A stretch of DNA of 64,000 nucleotides from Chloroflexota bacterium (lineage in GTDB: Bacteria > Chloroflexota > Dehalococcoidia > Tepidiformales > Tepidiformaceae): positions 107,321 through 171,320 of the forward strand of contig JAPOQN010000065.1 in NCBI GenBank assembly GCA_026710655.1, in the 5' to 3' direction. Shown one piece after another: positions 45,176-53,515 of this stretch. How positions within the stretch are numbered: the first letter of the stretch is position 1; each line of letters opens with the position of its first letter. The notes beneath the pieces are model-generated. The model was given only the letters and a program-made list of their open reading frames with translations. It did not search any database and had not been told where the DNA came from. Made by a program: the position numbers and the translations under genes.

Positions 45176-46251
45176 TAGGCGCCGCCGCCCCTTCGTCCCC
45201 GGCGGAAGAGCACGGCAGCCGCGGCGGCAACGGCAGCAACGGCCACGGCGGCGCCAGCGATGAGCGCCATGCCGGGAACGCGGCGCTCGCGGGCGCGCCA
45301 CCCGCGGCGCACCTCCGCGATGTCGTCGGGGATGGGGATGGGATTGGCGGGCGGCTCCGGGAAGCGGCCGCCATCAATGTCGTCAAGGAACTCGGTGATG
45401 GCGGCGGTGAAGCCATCGGGGTTGTCGCCGGGAACGCTGTGGCCGGCCTCGGGCACGACCACGAGCCGGGCGCTGGCCACCTCGGCGACCACCCGCTCGG
45501 CCACTTCCTGGCTGAGGATGTCGCTCTGGCCGCCGCGCACGAGAAGCACCGGCGGGGCGAGCTCGCGGAAGCGCCGCCAGAGCTCGTCGCCGCTGATCTC
45601 GCTGCCAGAGCGGACGGCGCCTTCGCCCTCGCGGAAGCGCTTGTCGAACTTCCAGGTCCACTTGCCGTTCTCCAGCGGACGCAGGCGGTGGCGCATGCGC
45701 TCGCGGATGTTCTCCTCGGTGCGGCGCGTGTTGAAGCGCATCGCGTTCTGCACGAACTCGTCGAAGTCGAGCTCATCGGGGCCGCGGGTGAAGCGCATGA
45801 TGTTGTCGACCCCCTCCTTCGCGGCTTCGGGACCGACATCGACGAGGATGAGGGCGCTCACGCGCTCGGGATGCTGGAACGTGTACTCGACGCCGTTGAG
45901 GCCACCCATGCTGTGGCCCATGAGGATGACCTGCTCGAAACCGAGCGACTGGCGGACGGCCTCGACGTCGGCGACGAAGCTCTCGCGGGTGTAGTCGCCG
46001 TCGGGGTCCCACTCGCTGTCGCCGTGGCCCCGTTGGTCAAGGTTGATGAGGCGGTAGCGGTCGGAGGCTCGCTGGCCGAATTCGTCGAACATGTGGCCGG
46101 AGACGCCAAAGCCGTGGAGGGCGAGGATGACGGGTCCGTCATCCGGTCCCCACTCCTGGTAGGCCAGCTTCAGGTCACCGCTGGCGGTGGTTGTGCGCTC
46201 ACGGTAGGTGGCAGTCAGGATTCGGCCCTCCGCGGGGGTCTCGCGGCGCAC
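45175..46251 (-). CDS. Alpha/beta hydrolase with a C-terminal membrane anchor
   Basis: A 358-residue alpha/beta hydrolase with ILALHGFGVSGHMFDE, NLDQRGHGDSEWD, a canonical Ser nucleophile in VILMGHSMGGLNGVEY (about residue 115), and the catalytic His in VVPEAGHSVPGDNP. After residue 300 comes a Pro-rich linker and a single hydrophobic span ([20 protein letters not shown]) followed by RRGRRGG, which fits a tail anchor with the enzyme in the cytoplasm. It overlaps the Asp-nucleophile hydrolase gene by one base. Substrate unknown. Confidence 0.85.
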   Translation of the reverse strand: MRRETPAEGRILTATYRERTTTASGDLKLAYQEWGPDDGPVILALHGFGVSGHMFDEFGQRASDRYRLINLDQRGHGDSEWDPDGDYTRESFVADVEAVRQSLGFEQVILMGHSMGGLNGVEYTFQHPERVSALILVDVGPEAAKEGVDNIMRFTRGPDELDFDEFVQNAMRFNTRRTEENIRERMRHRLRPLENGKWTWKFDKRFREGEGAVRSGSEISGDELWRRFRELAPPVLLVRGGQSDILSQEVAERVVAEVASARLVVVPEAGHSVPGDNPDGFTAAITEFLDDIDGGRFPEPPANPIPIPDDIAEVRRGWRARERRVPGMALIAGAAVAVAAVAAAAAVLFRRGRRGGGA

Positions 46252-46314
46252 AAAGACCGCCGCGGGCCGTCGATGATAGCAACCGGCTCCGATGTGCGCC
46301 GGTCGGGGGGTGGG

Positions 46315-46854
46315 TCAGGCGCCAAGCTCGATGTAGCGCTCGACGACCCACTGGAGCGCATCAGAGGCGGTCACGACGCGGTAGCCCTGGGCAGTACCCA
46401 TGGGCACATGGCGGAAGCCGCCGTCGGCCATCTTATGGAGAGCGACGGCGACGGTCTCGTTCTCGCGAACGACGACAGGGTCGGTCGTCATGTACTCGGC
46501 CACGGGCGCATCGAGGGCGCCGGGCCGGCCGGCGACCTTCTTGAGCACGTCGCGTTCGGTGAAGATGCCGGAGAGGGAGTCGCCATCGACGACGAGCACG
46601 GCGCCGCCGCGGTTCTCGACAAGCAGGTTGACAACGTCGCGCACGCTGGCGGTGGGCGCGACGGCGGGTGGCCGCAGGAGCCGCAGGGACGCCAGCGGCG
46701 CGCTGAAGGCGCTCTCGCTGATGGCCTGCTCGGGCTCGGGGATGTCGACGTTGCGAAGCGGCTGGAGGCAGTTTTCGCAGCGATCAGCGCCGGCGAGGTT
46801 CTCCTCACCGCAATCGGGGCAGTAGACCAGTTCGGTTCCGGAATCTCCGGTCAT
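46315..46854 (-). CDS. Zinc-ribbon plus CBS-pair protein
   Basis: A 179-residue protein: an N-terminal zinc ribbon YCPDCGEENLAGADRCENCL (residues 11-30), a linker, then a CBS pair (about residues 60-175) with SGIFTERDVLKKVAG and GGFRHVPMG. CBS pairs sense adenosine nucleotides such as AMP, ATP or NAD(P). It follows korB by 32 bp in the same direction, and another CBS protein precedes korA, so it may regulate the oxidoreductase or its electron flow. The role is inferred from position. Confidence 0.85.
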   Translation of the reverse strand: MTGDSGTELVYCPDCGEENLAGADRCENCLQPLRNVDIPEPEQAISESAFSAPLASLRLLRPPAVAPTASVRDVVNLLVENRGGAVLVVDGDSLSGIFTERDVLKKVAGRPGALDAPVAEYMTTDPVVVRENETVAVALHKMADGGFRHVPMGTAQGYRVVTASDALQWVVERYIELGA

Positions 46855-46886
46855 GGCGCCTCCAGTGCGCCCCCGGCGGCGAACCG

Positions 46887-47921
46887 CTAGAGCACGTTCC
46901 AGGTCTCGGGGCCGGCGATGAGGGCCTCGAGATCGGGCTCGGCCCGATCGCGGGCGACATCGACCTGCTGGGCCACGAGGCCGTCGTAGGTTTCCCGCTC
47001 GACCTGCCGGAAGATGCCCAGGGGCACGGGGAAGTCGGGGTAGTCCATGCCACTCAGGATCATCGGCAGGGCGATGTCGTCGCGGCTGGTGTCGTGCACC
47101 AGCAGCTCGTCGTCACTCATGGGGTTCTCGACCGCCTCGGGCTGGAAGCCGTTGAGGCGGATGCCGTGCTCAAGGTGCTTGCCGTAACGGAGGGGCTTGC
47201 CGTCCTCCAGGTAGACCATGCGATCCTGGCGCACGTCCTTGTCGGCGAACGAGGCGAAGGCGCCGTCGTTGTAGATGTTGCAGTTCTGGAAGACCTCGAC
47301 GAAGGCCGCGCCCTTGTGCTTGGCGGCCGTGGCCAGCGTGGCCTCCAGGTGCTTCGTATCGCGGTCGACAGAGCGGGCGACGAAGGTGGCGCCCACGGAG
47401 AGGGCGAGCTTGATCGGATCGAGGGGCTTTTCGGTGGTGCCCATCGGGGCCGACTTCGTCACCTTGCCGATGGGGGATGTGGGCGAGTACTGGCCCTTGG
47501 TGAGCCCGTAGATGCGGTTGTTGAAGAGCACGACGGTCACGTCGACGTTGCGGCGGAGGAGGTGCATGAGGTGGTTGCCGCCGATGCTGAGGCCATCGCC
47601 GTCGCCGGTGATGACGAAGACGGTGAGCTCGGGGCGGGCGGTCTTGAGGCCGGTCGCGATTGCGGGTGCGCGACCGTGGATGGTGTGGAACCCGTAGGTG
47701 TTGACGTAGTAGGGGAAGCGGCTGGAGCAGCCGATCCCGCTGACAAAGACGATCTCCTCGCGGGGAATACGGAGACCGGGCAGCGTTTTCTGCATCTGCG
47801 CGAGGATCGAGTAATCCCCGCAACCCGGGCACCAGCGGACTTCCTGGTCGGAAACGAAGTCCTTCCGCGTGAGGAGAGGGATCTCCTCCTCGATCGCGCC
47901 GTTGGCACTGGCTGACGTCAC
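46887..47921 (-). CDS. korB: 2-oxoacid:ferredoxin oxidoreductase, beta subunit
   Basis: A 344-residue thiamine-diphosphate subunit. It has EVRWCPGCGDYSILAQ, GIGCSSRFPYYV (Fe-S cysteines) and GDGDGLSIGGNHLMHLLRRN, the TPP/Mg site, followed by VVLFNNRIYGLTKGQ. Later cysteines include EVFQNCNIYND. It forms a complex with the alpha/gamma chain and transfers electrons from oxidative decarboxylation of 2-oxoglutarate or a similar acid to ferredoxin. The GTG at 47921 is 29 bp after the korA stop. Confidence 0.93.
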   Translation of the reverse strand: MTSASANGAIEEEIPLLTRKDFVSDQEVRWCPGCGDYSILAQMQKTLPGLRIPREEIVFVSGIGCSSRFPYYVNTYGFHTIHGRAPAIATGLKTARPELTVFVITGDGDGLSIGGNHLMHLLRRNVDVTVVLFNNRIYGLTKGQYSPTSPIGKVTKSAPMGTTEKPLDPIKLALSVGATFVARSVDRDTKHLEATLATAAKHKGAAFVEVFQNCNIYNDGAFASFADKDVRQDRMVYLEDGKPLRYGKHLEHGIRLNGFQPEAVENPMSDDELLVHDTSRDDIALPMILSGMDYPDFPVPLGIFRQVERETYDGLVAQQVDVARDRAEPDLEALIAGPETWNVL

Positions 47922-47950
47922 TGGATAGCCTCCCGCGGCGAGGGCCGCCG

Positions 47951-49831
47951 CTAGAACTCGAACTCGAAGGGGCCGGAGATGCCCAGGACCTCGTCGATCT
48001 TTCCGGAGATCTCCGTGATCTTGAACGGCTGGCCCGCGATCTTGTTGAAGGGAATTGCGTCCACGAGGAACTGCGAACGGATGAGGACGGAGAGCTGCCC
48101 GTTGTTCAGCTCGGGGACCATCACCTTGTCGTAGCGCGAAAGCACCTCGCCGAGATTGGCGGGGAAGGGGTTGAGGTGGCGGATGTGGGCGGAGGCGACC
48201 GCCTTGCCCTCCGAGCGCGCCCGTTCGCCCGCGCTGGTGATGGCGCCGTAGGTGCCGCCCCAGCCGAGGAGCAGCAGATCGCCCTCCGCGGGACCGGTTA
48301 CCTCGATGTCGGGCACGTCGCTGACGACACGGGCGACGCGCTCGGCGCGGGTGAGGGTCATCTTGTGGTGGTTGCCGGGCTCGTAGTTGATGTCGCCGGT
48401 CTCGTACGACTTCTCGAGGCCGCCCACACGGTGCTCCAAGCCCGCCTGGCCGGGAACGGCCCAGGCCCGGGCGAGCGTCTCGGGGTCGCGCTCGTAGGCG
48501 TGGGAGGCGCTGCCGGGTTCGGCGTGGCGCCACTCCACCGGGGGGATATCCTCCAGCCGGGGGATGGGCCACGGCTGGGAACCGTTCGCGAGGTACCCGT
48601 CGCTGAGGATGATTACGGGGACCATGTACTTGAGGGCGATACGGAAGGCCTCGATGGCCATCCAGAAGCAGTCGCCGGGGGTGGAGGGCGCGATGATGGC
48701 GACGGGCGAGTCGCCGTTGCGCCCGTACATCGCCTGAAGCAGGTCGGCCTGCTCCGTTTTGGTCGGCATACCCGTGCTCGGGCCCGCGCGCTGCACGTTG
48801 AGCACGACAAGCGGGAGCTCGGCCATGACGGCGAGGTTGAGCCCCTCGCTCTTGAGGGCGAGGCCGGGGCCGCTGGTGCCGGTGAGGGCCATCTGGCCGG
48901 CGTAGGAGGCGCCGATGGCGGCGCAGACCGCGCTGATCTCGTCTTCCGCCTGCATCGTCTTGACGCCGAACCGCTTGAAGCTGGCCAGCTCGTGCAGGAC
49001 ATCGGAGGCGGGGGTGATGGGGTAACTCGCGTAGAAGAGGGGCAGGCCCGCGAGTTGCGAGGCGGTCACGAACCCGAGGGCCGTGGCCTCGTTGCCGCTG
49101 ATGTGGCGGTAGACGCCGGGCGCAACGTCGGCGGGGGGCACCTCATAGCGCTCGTGCACGAGCTCGCTGGTCTCGCCGAAGGCGTTGCCGGCGCGCAGGG
49201 CGCGCAGGTTCGCCTCGAGCACGACGGGGTTGCGCTGGAACTTGTCGGTGGCCCAGCGGACGACGGTGTCCATGGGCCGGCTGAAGAGCCACAGGACGAG
49301 TCCGAGGGCGTAGAAGTTCCGCGAGCGGAAGCGCTCCTTGGCGCCAAGCTCGAGCCCGTCGAGGGCGGAAGCGTTGTGCTTCGTGATGTCGATGCGCAGC
49401 AGGCGGTAGGGGGAGAGGGAGCCGTCCTCGAGGGGATTGTTTTCGTAACCCGCCTTGCGCAGGTTGGTCGCGTTGAACTCGCCTTCATCGACGATAAGGA
49501 GGCCGCCGCGGACGAGATCGCCAAGATTCGTCTTGAGGGCGGCGGGGTTCATCGCCACGAGCGCGTCCGGGTTGTCGCCCGGGGTGTGGATGTCGTTGCT
49601 GGAGAACGAGAGCTGGAAGCCGGACACGCCGGGGAGCGAGCCGGTCGGTGCGCGAATTTCGGCGGGGTAGTCGGGCAGGGTGGCGAGATCGTTCCCGTAA
49701 ACGGCGGTGGTACGGGTGAACTGCGTGCCCGTGAGCTGCATCCCGTCGCCGGAGTCACCGGCAAAGCGGATCGTGACGCGATCGCGCGTGGTGATGGCTT
49801 CGGAAAGCGGTGACTCGATTTCGGTGGTCAT
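47951..49831 (-). CDS. korA: 2-oxoacid:ferredoxin oxidoreductase, fused gamma-alpha subunit
   Basis: A 626-residue subunit with the gamma domain fused at the N terminus (VTIRFAGDSGDGMQLTGTQF at residues 19-38, then ALVAMNPAALKTNL) and the alpha pyrimidine-binding domain after about residue 245 (LGFVTASQLAGLPLFYASYPITPASDVLHEL). It includes AEDEISAVCAAIGASYAGQMALTGTSG, QRAGPSTGMPTKTEQ and the C-terminal VPELNNGQLS. The beta subunit is encoded just downstream and small CBS proteins flank the pair. Confidence 0.94.
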   Translation of the reverse strand: MTTEIESPLSEAITTRDRVTIRFAGDSGDGMQLTGTQFTRTTAVYGNDLATLPDYPAEIRAPTGSLPGVSGFQLSFSSNDIHTPGDNPDALVAMNPAALKTNLGDLVRGGLLIVDEGEFNATNLRKAGYENNPLEDGSLSPYRLLRIDITKHNASALDGLELGAKERFRSRNFYALGLVLWLFSRPMDTVVRWATDKFQRNPVVLEANLRALRAGNAFGETSELVHERYEVPPADVAPGVYRHISGNEATALGFVTASQLAGLPLFYASYPITPASDVLHELASFKRFGVKTMQAEDEISAVCAAIGASYAGQMALTGTSGPGLALKSEGLNLAVMAELPLVVLNVQRAGPSTGMPTKTEQADLLQAMYGRNGDSPVAIIAPSTPGDCFWMAIEAFRIALKYMVPVIILSDGYLANGSQPWPIPRLEDIPPVEWRHAEPGSASHAYERDPETLARAWAVPGQAGLEHRVGGLEKSYETGDINYEPGNHHKMTLTRAERVARVVSDVPDIEVTGPAEGDLLLLGWGGTYGAITSAGERARSEGKAVASAHIRHLNPFPANLGEVLSRYDKVMVPELNNGQLSVLIRSQFLVDAIPFNKIAGQPFKITEISGKIDEVLGISGPFEFEF

Positions 49832-49838
49832 CCTGTGA

Positions 49839-50312
49839 CTATCCCCCCTCCCGCTTCGCCACGACCTGGTGAGGGCGCGGCGGCAGGTTCAGCACTTCCT
49901 CGGGAAAAGATTCGGCGAAGTGCTGCAGAAGCTCGCCCAGACGCACGAGCCCGACTACGGCGTCATCGTCCATGACCGGCAGGGTGCGATAGTTGTAGCG
50001 CTGCATGAGCGCGATCGCATCGCCCACGGAGGTCGTGGCGGAGATGGTGACCGGGTTTCGGGTAAGCAGATCCGGGTCGAGCGGCTGTTCCCAGTCGAAA
50101 TCCGCAGACATGCAGCGCGTGAGGACATCCCGTTCGGTAAAGATGCCGAGGAGCTTGTCCTCCTCCACGGCGAGCACGCACGAGCGCGCGCCCGAGTGCA
50201 TCCGCCGGACGGCGGTGCGAACGGTGGCCGTGGGAGGGAGGAACACTGGCTCCGCGAGTGGGAGCTCGCCCACGCGCTGGTCTATGAACTTCGCAAGCCG
50301 GGACCGATCCAT
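49839..50312 (-). CDS. CBS-pair protein upstream of korAB
   Basis: A 157-residue protein consisting almost entirely of two CBS motifs: the first with FLPPTATVRTAVRRMHSGARSCVLAV and LLGIFTERDVLTRCM, the second with NPVTISATTSVGDAIALM and YNYRTLPVMD. It is 8 bp before korA in the same direction and probably co-transcribed. The family binds adenine nucleotides; here it could gauge energy or redox state for the oxidoreductase. The 214 bp upstream to 50526 contain divergent promoter sequence but no recognisable gene. Confidence 0.85.
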   Translation of the reverse strand: MDRSRLAKFIDQRVGELPLAEPVFLPPTATVRTAVRRMHSGARSCVLAVEEDKLLGIFTERDVLTRCMSADFDWEQPLDPDLLTRNPVTISATTSVGDAIALMQRYNYRTLPVMDDDAVVGLVRLGELLQHFAESFPEEVLNLPPRPHQVVAKREGG

Positions 50313-50526
50313 CCGTTCCTGACTGCTTTCGCGAGCCGTGGGTCTGTGCCCTTCGGCGACGCTAGGCTCCGCTTCGGAGTGTAGCGCCTTTCTTGCTTAT
50401 ACACGCCAGCGGGGCCACCTGCCACGGTCCCGCTTACATCTTCAAGGGCCTGCAATTGGCGCATACTGTGAGAGAGCCGAGGGGGTTACAATCCCGCCGC
50501 GCAAAACTCGGCCAAGGGGGCCAGCG

Positions 50527-51162
50527 ATGAACATCCGGATCGTGGCAATAGCCCGCCCCGTGGGAACCGCAGGGGAAGAGATCGCCCAGATGACGGCAGA
50601 AAAGCTGGGCTTCCGCTTTTACGACTACCAGGTGGTGCAGACCGCCGCCCAGGAGGCGGGCGTCTCGCCTGAGACGGTGAGCGAAGCGGAACACACACCT
50701 TCGCTGCTTACACGCATCCTGGAAGCGCTCGCGCGCAACCCCAGCATGCCGGTGGCGGCCTGGGCGGACCCGGTGCCGCTGGCCACCAACCCGCTCCTGA
50801 CCTCGACCGAATACCGGCGCTTCATCGAGGACGTGATCCGCGACCTGGCCGACCAGGGCGAGGCGGTCCTGATGGGACACGGCGCGCCCATGGTCCTGCA
50901 GGGCCGGTCCGATACGTTGAAGGTGCTGACGACAGGCTCAACGGAGCTGCGCGCCCAGCGCATCGCCAAGGGCATGAACGTCGACGTGGAGTCGGCGCGA
51001 AAGACGGTGACGAAGACGGATGCGGAGCGGCAGGACTACTTCCGGCGCTTCTACAACCGAGCCTGGCTCGCGACCGAGAACTACGACCTCTGCCTCAATA
51101 CGGACCGGCTAACTGCGGACCAGGCGGCCACGCTCGTGGCGCAGGCCGCGGAGATGCACTAG
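50527..51162 (+). CDS. Cytidylate-kinase-like P-loop protein
   Basis: A 211-residue protein with similarity to the cytidylate-kinase-like family: an N-terminal nucleotide-binding beta strand and loop (IRIVAIARPVGTAGEEIAQM), KLGFRFYDYQVVQTAAQEAGV, AVLMGHGAPMVLQ and the RAQRIAKGM..DVESARKTVTKTDAERQDYFRRFYN segment typical of the LID/C-terminal part. The P-loop GxxGxGK(S/T) is degenerate (RPVGTAGEE), so kinase activity is unsure. ATG 50527 has AAGGGGG upstream. It diverges from the korAB CBS gene. Confidence 0.7.
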   Translation: MNIRIVAIARPVGTAGEEIAQMTAEKLGFRFYDYQVVQTAAQEAGVSPETVSEAEHTPSLLTRILEALARNPSMPVAAWADPVPLATNPLLTSTEYRRFIEDVIRDLADQGEAVLMGHGAPMVLQGRSDTLKVLTTGSTELRAQRIAKGMNVDVESARKTVTKTDAERQDYFRRFYNRAWLATENYDLCLNTDRLTADQAATLVAQAAEMH

Positions 51163-51178
51163 AGGCGGGCGCTCCTCC

Positions 51179-52117
51179 TCAAGCCCGCTCGAAGGCGACG
51201 ATCGCGGCGCCGAGGAGCACGGCCTGCAGGAGCGCGGCGGAGGCGAACAGCCACAGTCCGGCGGCGCGCTCGCGGGCGTGCAGGACGAACCCCAGGGCGA
51301 GGTTGAGGGCCACGACTCCGCCTCCCACCGCGCCAATGCGCAACAGCTCGGAGGGGTCGCCCACGCGCACGATGCCTGTGTCGCGGGGGAAGTCGATCTG
51401 GACGAGCGCGGGCAGATCCGGGTACTGGCTGAAGAGATAGCCGCCGAGGACCCCGAGCGCCACGAGCACGAGGCTGATGACGAACCAGACGTCGGTGTCG
51501 CGCCAGAAGGGGAGGAGGGCGAGGCCGCGGGGTTCGGCCCGCTGGGGCTCGGCCGGCTCGAAGCCGACGATCAGCCGGCGCGAGCAGGCCTCGGCGAAGG
51601 CGACCTGGTCGGGCACGGTGAGGCCGTAGGTACGCCCCGGCGTGACAACGAAGACGTTGTCCTCGGGCCGGTTGTGGGTCGCGAAGAAGAGGGTGGGGCC
51701 GAGGCTGGCAGCAACGCCCCGACCAATGTGGCAGCCCCACCAGTTCAGGCCCGTAACGGACTCCTCGCCGACGGTGCGGCCGGGCACGACGCGCTGGATA
51801 TCGACGACGGGGACGATGACCTCGCCGCCGCACCAGCGGATGCGCAGGGCATCATCGTCGATCTGGTAGGCGAGGCGCGCGACCCCGATGGTCCACCAGC
51901 CGAACAGGAGGGCGAGCCCGCTGAAGAGGGCGACGACCACCCAGGCCACGAACGTCGTCAGCTCGATGGCGGCGCCGCCCGCGAGCACGCCCGCCACGAG
52001 CGCGATGAATGCCGCCCAGAGGGTGAAGGCGCCGCCGACGATGACGCCGAGGGCGCGGGGAGGGCGAAAGGTCTCGGCGTCTACGACGCCACCCGCACGC
52101 GGGCCGGGGTGCACCAC
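51179..52117 (-). CDS. Multi-span membrane protein with a PH-like middle region
   Basis: A 312-residue membrane protein. Two spans at residues 23-75 (LGVIVGGAFTLWAAFIALVA, TTFVAWVVVALFSGLALLFG) precede a soluble beta-rich middle (LRIRWCGGEVIVPVVDIQRVVPG..., TPGRTYGLTVPDQVAFAEA), which resembles bacterial PH domains. Three more spans follow in the C-terminal third. The GTG start overlaps the 3' end of ilvE by about 35 bp, an unusually long overlap that should be checked. Function unknown. Confidence 0.7.
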   Translation of the reverse strand: MVHPGPRAGGVVDAETFRPPRALGVIVGGAFTLWAAFIALVAGVLAGGAAIELTTFVAWVVVALFSGLALLFGWWTIGVARLAYQIDDDALRIRWCGGEVIVPVVDIQRVVPGRTVGEESVTGLNWWGCHIGRGVAASLGPTLFFATHNRPEDNVFVVTPGRTYGLTVPDQVAFAEACSRRLIVGFEPAEPQRAEPRGLALLPFWRDTDVWFVISLVLVALGVLGGYLFSQYPDLPALVQIDFPRDTGIVRVGDPSELLRIGAVGGGVVALNLALGFVLHARERAAGLWLFASAALLQAVLLGAAIVAFERA

Positions 52118-53013
52118 TGTCCGTACTTCTCACTCTTTCCGCGAATGACGTCGAAGAACATGCGCGACAGCTCCATAGTAATGGGGCCGGGCTCGCCGCC
52201 ACCGACCAGGCGGCGGTCGATTTCGGTCACGGGGGTGAGGTGAGCGGCGGTGCCGGTCATGAACACCTCGTCGGCGATGTACAGCTCGGAACGGTCGATG
52301 GAACGCTGCACCGTCTCGATGCCGAGCTCGTTGGCGGCCAGCTCGACGACGGTGGCGGCGGTAATGCCCTCGAGGATGTTGTCCGAGGGAGCGGGGGTGA
52401 TGAGCTTGCCATCGCGCACGATGAAGATGTTCTCGCCGCTGCCCTCGGAGACGTGGCCTTCGTGGGTAAGGACGATGGCCTCGTCGAAGCCGTTCAGCTC
52501 GGCCTCCGACTTGGCGAGGGCGCTGTTCACGTAGATGCCGGTCACCTTGGCGCGGGGCGGGATGCCGTTGTCGTCGACGCGCCGCCAGCTGCTGGTGTGG
52601 CAGCGGGCGCCCTTGTCGATATCGAGGTAGGGGCCGAAGGGGGCGATGAAGATGAGCAGGTCGCTCTCGAGGCCGTGGAGGCGCACGCCGAGGACCTCGG
52701 AGCTGAGGTAGACCATGGGACGGATGTAGACGTCCTCTTCGTAGCCGCTGCGTTCGACGATCTCGACGGTGAGATCGCAGAGGCGGTCGATCTCCTCGCG
52801 CATTTCAAGGCCAAGGATGTGGCTGCTCTGGGCGAGCCGCTCGTAGTGCTCGCGCACGCGGAAGAGGTAGAGGCAGCCGTCCTCGTCGTTCCAGTTGCCG
52901 CGGATGCCCTCGAAGACCGCCGTTCCGTAGTTGAAGGCGTGGGTCATGACGCCCACTTTCGCCTCCTCAAGGGGGACGATCTGACCTTGGAAGTAGGCAT
53001 AGGGCGTTGACAT
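52081..53013 (-). CDS. ilvE: Branched-chain amino acid aminotransferase
   Basis: A 310-residue fold-type IV PLP enzyme for the last step of valine, leucine and isoleucine synthesis. It has VMTHAFNYGTAVFEGIRGNW, the catalytic Lys in PRAKVTGIYVNSALAKSEAEL, VLTHEGHVSEGSGENIFIV and EVFMTGTAAHLTPVTEID. TATACT (complement 53047-53052) is a good -10, and GAGG lies upstream of the ATG. ilvC lies about 32 kb away in the window, so the pathway genes are dispersed. Confidence 0.95.
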   Translation of the reverse strand: MSTPYAYFQGQIVPLEEAKVGVMTHAFNYGTAVFEGIRGNWNDEDGCLYLFRVREHYERLAQSSHILGLEMREEIDRLCDLTVEIVERSGYEEDVYIRPMVYLSSEVLGVRLHGLESDLLIFIAPFGPYLDIDKGARCHTSSWRRVDDNGIPPRAKVTGIYVNSALAKSEAELNGFDEAIVLTHEGHVSEGSGENIFIVRDGKLITPAPSDNILEGITAATVVELAANELGIETVQRSIDRSELYIADEVFMTGTAAHLTPVTEIDRRLVGGGEPGPITMELSRMFFDVIRGKSEKYGQWCTPARVRVAS

Positions 53014-53063
53014 CGGCGGGTACTCCTCGGGGCTGCTGGCCGCTTCAGTATACCCGCGAGCCG

Positions 53064-53483
53064 CTATTGGTCCGCCGGGGGATTGCTGAAGAAGGTGGGC
53101 TCGCGGCACTCCTCCACGGAGCGCTCCTTGCCCGCCAGCCGCTCGCGCACATCGTCGTCCGGCAGCGGTGGGGGGAGCACGAGGGGGCTGGTGGGATCGT
53201 CGACGGCGTCCTCCAGGTACTCGATAAACGCCTCGTGGAAGTCGCGGAGATCGGCGGGGGGCGCGACGGCCTCCAGCTCGTCGATGAAGTCTTCGATGAC
53301 GGCGGCGATGCCCGCCTCCTCCGTCTCCACGAGGATCGCGTCGGAGAAGCGGTCGAGGTTGGCGCACATGACGGCGAGGTAACCCTCGTCGTCGACCGCG
53401 CTGGGGGGAGGGCCGTCGTCGCAGGCGAGGAAGAGCAGGCCGAGGAAGGCCGCGAGCGCGAGGGCGGGGAGGGTACGGGCCAT
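53064..53483 (-). CDS. Small lipoprotein of unknown function
   Basis: A 139-residue protein with a signal peptide ending in the lipobox LLFLAC at about residue 20. The acidic mature part has a possible helical bundle (YLAVMCANLDRFSDAILVE, IAAVIEDFIDELEAVAPP, FHEAFIEYLEDAV). The ATG at 53483 gives a clean signal peptide; upstream codons would only prepend Arg-rich nonsense. I do not recognise a family. Confidence 0.65.
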   Translation of the reverse strand: MARTLPALALAAFLGLLFLACDDGPPPSAVDDEGYLAVMCANLDRFSDAILVETEEAGIAAVIEDFIDELEAVAPPADLRDFHEAFIEYLEDAVDDPTSPLVLPPPLPDDDVRERLAGKERSVEECREPTFFSNPPADQ

Positions 53484-53515
53484 GCCGGAAATCGTACGCG
53501 CGGGTTTCGTTGGCG

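Noticed and set aside
48176..49813. 545-residue plus-strand ORF opposite korA
   Set aside because: Gly/Glu/Asp-rich shadow of a well-supported gene, without motifs.
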